Source of the DNA: Actinomycetota bacterium | GTDB lineage: Bacteria; Actinomycetota; Humimicrobiia; Humimicrobiales; Humimicrobiaceae | Direction: 5' to 3' | NCBI GenBank assembly: GCA_023379515.1 | Contig: JAMCQQ010000310.1 | Location: 1 to 14,648, forward strand | Length of the DNA: 14,648 bases | Notes under the pieces: model-generated | Seen by the model: the letters and a program-made list of their open reading frames with translations, nothing else | The model's database searches: none | What the model was told of the DNA's origin: nothing | Shown: positions 6,528 to 12,114 of the stretch, one piece after another | Numbering within the stretch: position 1 is the first letter of the stretch | How the letters are laid out: every line of letters starts with the position of its first letter | Made by a program: the position numbers and the translations under genes

Positions 6528-7055
6528 TTAGCATTGTTCGCTGACCTTACAAATATAATCTGTCAATTGCTGCTTATCTAAGAAGCCGTAAGCCGGAGGT
6601 TTTTCTACCCCTTTTGCGGTAAAAATAAATGTAGGGACACCGGAGATCTGATACTTCTTTGCGTCTTCAACGCAAGATTCCAACTCATACCACTCTCCAT
6701 AAAAAAGATCCCCGTACTCCGGTAAAATCTGATCCAAAACTTTATTTTGGGTAACACAGTAGGGACACGTTTCGGATTCAAACAACTTAAACTTTAAGGA
6801 GGCGTCAGGGTTGCCGGCCTTTATATTAGGGCAGCTTTTTTCTCCGAGCACAATTTTCTTACTAAATTGCGCATTAACTACTCGGAGAGGCTTATCTGCC
6901 GCTTTCTCGATTTGAGTAATATCTTGATTAGCCTTTTTAATGCCTAGATTAACAAAAACATTGAAACCAATAAATAATGTTACTAACACCACTAAAAATA
7001 ACGGGGTCCTTTTAAAAATTTGTTGGTCAGTCCAAATAATTTTTGGTAAGCTCAT
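6528..7055 (-). CDS. Membrane-anchored thioredoxin-like protein with CPYC active site
   Basis: This 175-residue protein has an N-terminal anchor (about 18-37) and a thioredoxin-fold domain. The active site is SETCPYC (Cys97-Cys100), the glutaredoxin-type CPYC, and the expected cis-proline is in SGVPTF (Pro141). Four extra cysteines (75, 128, 169 and 175, the last residue) could form a second disulfide or bind metal. The domain should be extracytoplasmic, reducing or isomerising disulfides with electrons from the CcdA encoded immediately upstream. The start is ATG 7055, overlapping the ccdA stop by 4 bp (ATGA). A longer open frame runs upstream to 7391, but those 112 codons lie entirely within ccdA and encode an implausible Cys/Arg/Phe-rich sequence, so they are excluded. 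It is the last core gene of operon C. Confidence 0.9.
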   Translation of the reverse strand: MSLPKIIWTDQQIFKRTPLFLVVLVTLFIGFNVFVNLGIKKANQDITQIEKAADKPLRVVNAQFSKKIVLGEKSCPNIKAGNPDASLKFKLFESETCPYCVTQNKVLDQILPEYGDLFYGEWYELESCVEDAKKYQISGVPTFIFTAKGVEKPPAYGFLDKQQLTDYICKVSEQC

Positions 7056-7729
7056 ATCGAAATTACCTGTAGCGCTAAATAGATTAAATAAATGCCAGCC
7101 AAAAGAATTAACACTCCAGCGCTTTTTTGAATTTTCACCATATACTTTGCTAAAAAGTTGCGCATTGCGCTCTTCGATAAAGAAGATATAAGAGAAAATA
7201 CGATCATAAGGCTCGACATCGCCAAAGCATAAACGGCAAAATTGATTATTCCTCCAAATATTCCTTCTTGAGCAAACGACTGGAAAATTACAAGCAGAAA
7301 AATTGGTAAAGTACATCCTAATGCCCCAAAGGCATAGGCTACACCGAAGAGGTAAAATCGTTTTCCTCCATTTGATTTGGTTTGGATACAAAGCGGTGGT
7401 TTGATGGCAAATTCATAACCGAGCAATGTTGACGACCCCATAAATACAAGTAATCCACCAGTAAAAAGTTCGATCCAGGGAAATACTGGAGTAATAAGAC
7501 GGCCGAAAATGGTAACAATGATTCCGAAGGCAATATAAGCAGTTATTAGTCCCAGACTTGCCAGGCTGCCTGCTTTAAGCCCAAAAAGAAGTTGCTGTAT
7601 CCGATTGCTACCTCCTGTTTCGTGTTTAACACAGTAACCGACATACGCCGGGATTAAGGCAACACTGCACGGTGCAAAGAAAGCTTGCAGGCCCGCCAGA
7701 AATGAGAAGGAAACTAAAATTGGATTCAT
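7052..7729 (-). CDS. ccdA: CcdA-family thiol-disulfide electron conduit, copy 2
   Basis: This 225-residue membrane protein of the CcdA/DsbD transmembrane family has six predicted helices. Its redox cysteines are in AFFAPCSVALIPAY (Cys21) and FGALGCTLPIF (Cys139), one in each half, as is normal for the family. Two more cysteines (Cys33 in VGYC and Cys114 in PPLC) are nearby. It carries electrons from cytoplasmic thioredoxin to outward-facing thiol proteins. The likely acceptors are the CPYC thioredoxin, which overlaps it downstream, and the triple-CxxC protein upstream. It is distinct from the CcdA at 1499-2377: shorter, with single rather than doubled cysteines. It starts at ATG 7729, five bases after the preceding stop, with an AAGAAG run directly before the ATG serving as a poor ribosome binding site. 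Confidence 0.92.
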   Translation of the reverse strand: MNPILVSFSFLAGLQAFFAPCSVALIPAYVGYCVKHETGGSNRIQQLLFGLKAGSLASLGLITAYIAFGIIVTIFGRLITPVFPWIELFTGGLLVFMGSSTLLGYEFAIKPPLCIQTKSNGGKRFYLFGVAYAFGALGCTLPIFLLVIFQSFAQEGIFGGIINFAVYALAMSSLMIVFSLISSLSKSAMRNFLAKYMVKIQKSAGVLILLAGIYLIYLALQVISI

Positions 7730-7734
7730 CTTCT

Positions 7735-8052
7735 TTATTTGCCATTCTTTTTTGTAATATTTATACTTATGGAAAAAGGTTTATTCAAAGTGCCAGACGA
7801 GCTCATTTTCCACATCAGGAATTGATTGAATAAAAACCCTCCGATGATTATTGCTAGAAGGATCGCAGAAATGGATATTTTGGGATAGGAAATTTTAGCA
7901 GTTGGAACTTGCTTTGAAACCTTAAGTTTAGATATCTCCTCGTCTGAGATAAAAATTTTCTTAAAATTTCGAAAGAAAAAGAGGTAAATTATTCCTCCGA
8001 GTATTAAGGTCACACCTAAAAATAGGAAGAAATCGCTGTAATCGCTAATCAT
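7735..8052 (-). CDS. Two-helix membrane protein of unknown function
   Basis: This 105-residue protein has two hydrophobic helices (about 8-27 and 60-82) separated by a charged cytoplasmic-type loop (FKKIFISDEEISKLKVSKQ), with a short polar C-terminal part. It has no cysteine or histidine, so a direct redox or metal role is unlikely. A scaffold or assembly role for the neighbouring CcdA and the Cys-rich protein is a guess. Its start overlaps the stop of the upstream gene in an ATGA junction (8049-8052), and the downstream ccdA begins five bases after its stop. It is tightly embedded in operon C. Confidence 0.7.
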   Translation of the reverse strand: MISDYSDFFLFLGVTLILGGIIYLFFFRNFKKIFISDEEISKLKVSKQVPTAKISYPKISISAILLAIIIGGFLFNQFLMWKMSSSGTLNKPFSISINITKKNGK

Positions 8053-8846
8053 TTTTTTAATCCGTGCATGCCATCTGAACCCGCCCCGCCGTGTGACTCG
8101 TGAGGTAATGCGCTTCCATTTCCGGTGGCTAACAGATAATCTTCAAGCATTCCTTTTGGATACCAAAGAGCATACCAGCGATGAGATTCACCAACAAGTT
8201 GCTCATCTGAATATTTGTCACCATAATTTAAAATCATATAGCGGTAAAAGCCACGGACTGCCTTTGCGTGGGCGCAACCACAATTTTTATTCATTGTTAC
8301 GTTGTTAGGTCCACCGCAGCAGTAGCTACAAGTCATCAGAAAAGTAATAAGTTTTTGGAACCTCGTCTCTTGTTCAGTTGGGAGCCTTATTGACGCTTCA
8401 AATGCTCCCCATTTTTTTTGGGCGTTTACCGGATCGTCGAAAGAAATATCCTCGGGGGCATAGAACGGTTTACCCGTTGCCATCATCACTACCTTGGCAT
8501 CAGAAAGCGCATTTCCGCTATGGGGGTTAGCCATAACATCGGTAATTGTTGGCCATTCAACAAGTGAAGTAGTTTTTCCATCAGGGTTTACTTTTGGGGC
8601 AATAATTGTCTTAAAAGTATCGGTTTTCATACCTAAAAACGAAGCAATAAATCCTCCCGACGAAACCATCCCCATTGCCATTGCTACTCGAGTAATCATT
8701 AACTGATTAAATAGAAAAAGAATTATTAAAAGCGGGATCAAAATTTCTTGAAGAGGTAAAATAATAACTGTTCTTGGCGTTTTAGTCACGGCCGTACGGC
8801 GGTTGATCGCTGGAATCATTTTTAACCTGTTTAATATATTTTTCAT
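8049..8846 (-). CDS. Membrane-anchored Cys-rich protein with CSYCC and CGCAH motifs
   Basis: This 265-residue protein has a basic N-terminus, one strong hydrophobic segment (about 28-49, perhaps a second at 53-72) and a soluble part. The centre of that part is MTCSYCCGGPN (Cys173, Cys176, Cys177) followed by NKNCGCAHAKAVRGFYRYM (Cys189, Cys191, His193). Five cysteines and a histidine in about 20 residues look like a metal site or an obligate thiol substrate. The rest of the domain is rich in Trp and Tyr (WYALWYPKGMLEDYL), and the tail is His/Gly-rich (HESHGGAGSDGMHG). I do not recognise a named family, though the motif pair feels like a conserved one. Flanked by triple-CxxC and CcdA/thioredoxin genes, it may be the client kept reduced by this module. 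Start ATG 8846 lies 12 bases after the preceding gene. Confidence 0.78.
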   Translation of the reverse strand: MKNILNRLKMIPAINRRTAVTKTPRTVIILPLQEILIPLLIILFLFNQLMITRVAMAMGMVSSGGFIASFLGMKTDTFKTIIAPKVNPDGKTTSLVEWPTITDVMANPHSGNALSDAKVVMMATGKPFYAPEDISFDDPVNAQKKWGAFEASIRLPTEQETRFQKLITFLMTCSYCCGGPNNVTMNKNCGCAHAKAVRGFYRYMILNYGDKYSDEQLVGESHRWYALWYPKGMLEDYLLATGNGSALPHESHGGAGSDGMHGLKK

Positions 8847-8858
8847 ATTTTTATATCT

Positions 8859-10061
8859 TCACTTTGTTGGATTAGGACTCGGCTTTGCAGGCCGAATTAT
8901 TTGGTTATTAGTTAAATCTTTGTAAGTAATGTTTCCGAGCTGATTAAACCCTGTAAAAATATACCAACCGTCTGATCCAACTGTTCCTACACTTTTCCAG
9001 ACATTTTTGAGATTTGTATACTGATCGGCTTCAGGAGATATTAAAATAGTCGGAACTTTGGTAATGCCATATTGCGCCAGCAAACTTTTTCCCTCCGTAG
9101 ACGATATGTCTACCAAACGCTCTGAACGTAAAGCAACTCCGTACCCCTGGGTCAGAATTGGTTTTTGAATATCTTGTACCTTATAACAATCAGTACAACT
9201 TGAATCGGTAAGATAGATTAGATCAACAAGACCTACGATTTGTCCTTTTATTAAGTCTCGATACGGCAACGGAAGATTTCTAGCAATATAAGTCTTATCC
9301 TTTTCAACTGTACCAAAGTTTGGCCAATTACTTTTTAGGCTATCGTATAGATCAAATTCGGGTGAAAAGATAAAGGTCGGGATTTTAGTTATTTTATATT
9401 GGTTAATTGCACTTTGACCATCTAAAGAGTTCCAGGCAAGCTCCTTTGTTTCCTTTACTTTAACACCCGCCTTTTTGAAATTTTCGATTATTGTTTTTAG
9501 GTCTACGCATTGGGAACAAAATGAATCCGTGATCAGAGTAACTGTAACCTTTCCCATTTCTTGTCCGGTCCCCGTGTCGATAAATATAGGCGCTAATTTT
9601 GTAAATATAAAAGTATTGTTTTTAACCTCCCCGTTACTTTTAACAAAACCTTCTAAATTATTTTTAGTTACTTCACCCGTAATAAGATATGTCGGAACCT
9701 TTTTAATAGCAAACTGTTTAATAAAAGCTCTGGCTTCGGGTGAATCAAATACCTGGGTTTTCTCCCCTTCTACTTTAACGTTTAACTTCTTAAAACCGAA
9801 AACAGCATCGTCGACATTAAAACAATTCTTACAGTTAGGAGTGGTAATTTTAATAATTTTAATATTAGCAGGCCTTGCGGCTTCCTTTGCAGCAGCAATA
9901 TTTTTATTAATGACAGCGAGTGTCTTTGTAGAAACAAGCGCGCCGGCAATAGTTACTAAAAGAGTTATATATAAAATTATCTTCGGCCATGAAATATTAA
10001 GCCTCTTCCTATTAGGAACAACATCCGACCTTATACTAGACACAACATCTTTTTTGTTCAT
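8859..10061 (-). CDS. Membrane-anchored protein with three tandem CxxC thioredoxin-like domains
   Basis: This 400-residue protein has a basic N-terminus and one anchor (about 25-46), then three thioredoxin/glutaredoxin-fold repeats. Domain 1 is about 66-130, with PNCKNC (Cys77/Cys80) and cis-Pro in KKVPTY (Pro123). Domain 2 is about 172-235, with SFCSQC (Cys182/Cys185) and TKIPTF (Pro228). Domain 3 is about 278-345, with SSCTDC (Cys289/Cys292) and TKVPTI (Pro337). Each has the pattern beta-strand, CxxC, helix, then [KI]-[VI]-P-T. The soluble part should lie outside the membrane. Three redox sites in one chain suggest an electron relay or multi-site disulfide exchange protein fed by the CcdA of the same operon. 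The start is ATG 10061. The frame is open to 10145, but that extension lies mostly inside the preceding gene. Neighbours suggest it reduces or loads the Cys-rich 265-residue protein. Confidence 0.88.
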   Translation of the reverse strand: MNKKDVVSSIRSDVVPNRKRLNISWPKIILYITLLVTIAGALVSTKTLAVINKNIAAAKEAARPANIKIIKITTPNCKNCFNVDDAVFGFKKLNVKVEGEKTQVFDSPEARAFIKQFAIKKVPTYLITGEVTKNNLEGFVKSNGEVKNNTFIFTKLAPIFIDTGTGQEMGKVTVTLITDSFCSQCVDLKTIIENFKKAGVKVKETKELAWNSLDGQSAINQYKITKIPTFIFSPEFDLYDSLKSNWPNFGTVEKDKTYIARNLPLPYRDLIKGQIVGLVDLIYLTDSSCTDCYKVQDIQKPILTQGYGVALRSERLVDISSTEGKSLLAQYGITKVPTILISPEADQYTNLKNVWKSVGTVGSDGWYIFTGFNQLGNITYKDLTNNQIIRPAKPSPNPTK

Positions 10062-10086
10062 AACATATAGACAGTCCGCTTTAACT

Positions 10087-10362
10087 TTAACAACCTCCAA
10101 CCATTGATTGCGGTACATTGGCATTGCTTCCCGTACCAGTTCCACTATTTGTGGTTGTAGCAGCTGGAACAGTATTTACCGAAGCCGAGCTGGCTTTGGA
10201 ACTTATACGCACCAATTGGACGGTTTGAAAAATAGTAATTACGGCTATAAGTCCCAATACTACAATTTGTAGGTTAGGTTTTGGGACGCGCAATACTACA
10301 TTATTTTCTTGACTTGGGTTTTGATGTACTGCGTTTGTTTTTAATCGTTGATTTTCTGTCAT
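10087..10362 (-). CDS. Small single-pass membrane protein ending in Gly-Gly-Cys
   Basis: This 91-residue protein has a hydrophilic N-terminus (30 residues), one transmembrane helix (about 31-51), a flexible Ala/Thr/Ser/Gly-rich extracytoplasmic stretch, and the C-terminus QSMVGGC. The only cysteine is the final residue, on a tether outside the membrane. It could act as a thiol arm, a metal ligand or a modification site. ATG 10362 is chosen because AAAGGGGG (10368-10375) is an excellent Shine-Dalgarno site five bases upstream. An in-frame GTG at 10368 overlaps that site and is rejected. It is the first gene of operon C, behind a long structured leader. Family unknown. Confidence 0.78.
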   Translation of the reverse strand: MTENQRLKTNAVHQNPSQENNVVLRVPKPNLQIVVLGLIAVITIFQTVQLVRISSKASSASVNTVPAATTTNSGTGTGSNANVPQSMVGGC

Positions 10363-10511
10363 AAGCACCCCCTTTCATTAGAAATAGTTTACGATTCGGC
10401 TTTGCCGGAGAGTAATTACTATTTCTTATGCCCTCCGAATAAACGCTCCTTGAGCCGCAGTAGAAATCTACTAAGGCAAAAGGTAAGTTATGGAGGGCTT
10501 TCTCATCTCTA
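10363..10511 (-). promoter_or_regulatory. Long structured 5' leader of operon C
   Basis: About 150 bases separate the predicted transcription start from ATG 10362. In the RNA, GCCCTCC (10492-10498 arm) can pair perfectly with GGAGGGC (10430-10436 arm), enclosing an AGTAG/CTACT hairpin with flanking CCTT/AAGG. A second hairpin pairs AAATAGT with ACTATTT (10418-10424 and 10382-10388) and is capped by GCCG/CGGC around three bases. The CCCTCC arm is also complementary to part of the G-rich Shine-Dalgarno sequence, so alternative folding could hide the ribosome binding site. It matches no riboswitch class I can name. Confidence 0.5.
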
Positions 10512-10547
10512 CTACTTAGTGTAGTAGACTGCTTGTAATTTTGTCAA
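10510..10547 (-). promoter_or_regulatory. Operator C and promoter of operon C
   Basis: The minus strand has -35 TTGACA at 10542-10547, an 18-base spacer, and -10-like TACACT at 10518-10523. Operator TACTACACTAAGTAGTA at 10510-10526 covers the -10. It differs from the perfect dyad at one base of the right half and extends outward by C/G to CTACTAC...GTAGTAG. Repressor binding here would directly exclude RNA polymerase. Confidence 0.75.
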
Positions 10548-10594
10548 TACCTTTAGTAAACTCAGTATTGTTTTTGACGTGAGGAATTGACCGG

Positions 10595-11659
10595 TTAGCG
10601 GTTAAGAAGTGGTGTTTGATATTTAAAAGCTTGTGTAGTAAGTAAGGGGCGGCTTACATTTTTGGGATCGTCGTCACACTTCTTTTCCGGTAAAAACAAA
10701 TGGGCTGGGATGTAATTTGTTGACTGCTCAAAATAAGGATGACATTGTTTGGAACAAGATTGATTATCTGAACACAGAAAATAAGTAGAGTCTGACTTTG
10801 AATCCATATGAAAGGCACTAACTGGTGTTTGTAACAAAAACCAACTAAAAAAAATGAATAAAAAAGTCGTTATAAAGCTTACTGATGAGAGTCTTAATCT
10901 ATGTTTTGTTCCCGGATTTACTAAACGATTGATTCTGATTTCAAAATAATCAGGACCGGAAGCGTTAGAAACGGTAGAGAAATTGAGCTGGGGCGAGGCT
11001 AAGATCTTTTTAAGCGCACCGCGCAGGAAGGTAGAGTTTTGCTGGCGACTTATCGTCCATTGATCTGCTAATAATTCATTGACGGCCTCTATATTTTTAT
11101 GGAGGTCGGCAAAGATCGGTAAAAAGAAAAACATCGAAGAAAACGTTTTTCCGATAAGTACCTTAACAGGATCTCGACTTAGCAGATGAGATTGTTCGTG
11201 AAGTAAAACTGCTTCTAATTCTTTATCCGTTAAGGATTGAACTAGACCTGTGGTAACCACAATATGTGGTGAAAAAATACCGCAACAAAAAGAAAATAAA
11301 TTATTATCGTTAACCAAAATCACTTTATTTGTAAGACCTAATTTGTCTAAAACTTTTGCTAAGTATAAAGTTGTATTAACCCTATTCATAAGTAATTTTC
11401 TTATGAAGATTTTCGTTTTAATAAGTTGCAATATGAAAGACAAAAGGCCTGTTCCCAAAACAACTCCGATTGCTAAAATAAACACATTAGGGAGCGAACG
11501 GGGAACTTCAAGCATAACATTAGAAATAAATTTCTGGCAGAGAAAGAGATTTTTTGAGGTAAATAAAGGAGACGCCTTATTTAAAAGAGCGATTGCAACC
11601 GAGCTGACGGTTAGCGCAGAGAAGATTAAAATATAAAAGCTATAGTTAATTCTTTTCAT
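10595..11659 (-). CDS. M56-family membrane metallopeptidase (BlaR1/MecR1-like) with Cys-rich tail
   Basis: This 354-residue membrane protein has hydrophobic segments near residues 8-26, 58-80, 170-185 and 262-280 and a zinc peptidase motif LLHEQSH (HExxH, 154-158), followed by NELLADQ with the probable third zinc ligand. This is the architecture of the M56 peptidases BlaR1 and MecR1, which relay an outside signal by cleaving the cytoplasmic repressor. It differs from BlaR1 in having no penicillin-binding sensor domain. After the last helix there is only a tail of about 70 residues with LCSDNQSCSKQCH and EKKC (four cysteines and a histidine), a plausible metal- or oxidant-sensing site. A CC pair also occurs in SFCCGIF. 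The gene follows the repressor gene, the usual pairing. ATG 11659 is used; TTG 11677 is an alternative, and neither has a good Shine-Dalgarno site. Confidence 0.85.
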   Translation of the reverse strand: MKRINYSFYILIFSALTVSSVAIALLNKASPLFTSKNLFLCQKFISNVMLEVPRSLPNVFILAIGVVLGTGLLSFILQLIKTKIFIRKLLMNRVNTTLYLAKVLDKLGLTNKVILVNDNNLFSFCCGIFSPHIVVTTGLVQSLTDKELEAVLLHEQSHLLSRDPVKVLIGKTFSSMFFFLPIFADLHKNIEAVNELLADQWTISRQQNSTFLRGALKKILASPQLNFSTVSNASGPDYFEIRINRLVNPGTKHRLRLSSVSFITTFLFIFFSWFLLQTPVSAFHMDSKSDSTYFLCSDNQSCSKQCHPYFEQSTNYIPAHLFLPEKKCDDDPKNVSRPLLTTQAFKYQTPLLNR

Positions 11660-11685
11660 ATTCAAGCAAAACGGCAAATTTTGGT

Positions 11686-12075
11686 TTAATCCTCATCTAA
11701 TATCTTTAACAACTGCTGCCGTTTCTTCGGACTAATTTTTTGAATTTCTTTTACGAAATGAGTTAATACCTCTTCGCCCAGAGTAGAAACGGCGGACGAG
11801 AAAATACCATGAACAGCTTTGGCCATAAATTGGTCTTTAGTTCCTTTGGGTTTATATAAATAGCTTTGTCCACTAAGATACCTAACTAAAATACCTTTAT
11901 TTGCAAGTCTTACCATTATAGTCATTACAGTTGTGTAAGCAATTCGTCGCCTTTTCTCTAAAATTTCAGTCACATCTTTAACAGAAACTGCTTTTTTTTG
12001 ACTCCAGATAATTTCCATTATCTTAGATTCTAGCTCTCCCAGGACTTTACCAGTAACCCCAGTTTTTTTGTTCAT
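11686..12075 (-). CDS. BlaI/MecI/CopY-family winged-helix repressor
   Basis: This 129-residue protein has the length and layout of the BlaI/MecI/CopY family. The N-terminal winged helix-turn-helix (about 12-80) contains LGELESKIMEIIW, VSVKDVTEIL and the recognition helix region IAYTTVMTIMVRLANKGIL. The wing is YLSGQSYLYKPKG, and the C-terminal helical region (about 82-125) is for dimerisation. It has no CopY-type Cys motif for direct copper sensing, so derepression probably depends on proteolysis by the M56 peptidase encoded just downstream. Its own operator lies three bases upstream, suggesting autoregulation, and the same box occurs before three other transcription units here. ATG 12075 has no Shine-Dalgarno site. 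The promoter position implies a leader of only about five bases, so translation may be leaderless. Confidence 0.92.
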   Translation of the reverse strand: MNKKTGVTGKVLGELESKIMEIIWSQKKAVSVKDVTEILEKRRRIAYTTVMTIMVRLANKGILVRYLSGQSYLYKPKGTKDQFMAKAVHGIFSSAVSTLGEEVLTHFVKEIQKISPKKRQQLLKILDED

Positions 12076-12077
12076 AT

Positions 12078-12114
12078 TACTAACTATTGTAGTACTCGAT
12101 TCCTAGTTAGTCAA
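12078..12114 (-). promoter_or_regulatory. Operator D and promoter of the repressor-peptidase operon
   Basis: The minus strand has TTGACT (12109-12114), a 17-base spacer and TACAAT (12086-12091), a near-consensus promoter whose -35 lies in the last codons of the upstream kinase gene. Operator TACTACAATAGTTAGTA at 12078-12094 covers the -10 and the start site. Its left half is perfect and its right half degenerate, which would suit weaker binding and autoregulation. Confidence 0.72.

Noticed and set aside
7056..7391. Open frame extending the CPYC thioredoxin by 112 residues at its N-terminus
   Set aside because: It lies wholly inside ccdA in another frame, encodes an unlikely Cys/Arg/Phe-rich sequence, and the ATGA junction at 7052-7055 gives a natural start just before the membrane anchor.
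9475..10107. A 210-codon plus-strand open frame opposite the triple-CxxC gene
   Set aside because: It is exactly antisense to a well-supported gene with three conserved domains; its sequence shows no motifs and reflects the complement of hydrophobic codons.
10062..10145. Open frame extending the triple-CxxC protein by 28 residues
   Set aside because: Most of it overlaps the preceding gene in another frame. The shorter start gives a normal basic N-terminus followed by the anchor.
10595..12075. Beta-lactam resistance operon
   Set aside because: The repressor and M56 protein resemble BlaI and BlaR1, but there is no penicillin-binding sensor domain and no beta-lactamase in the window. The operators sit before redox genes.
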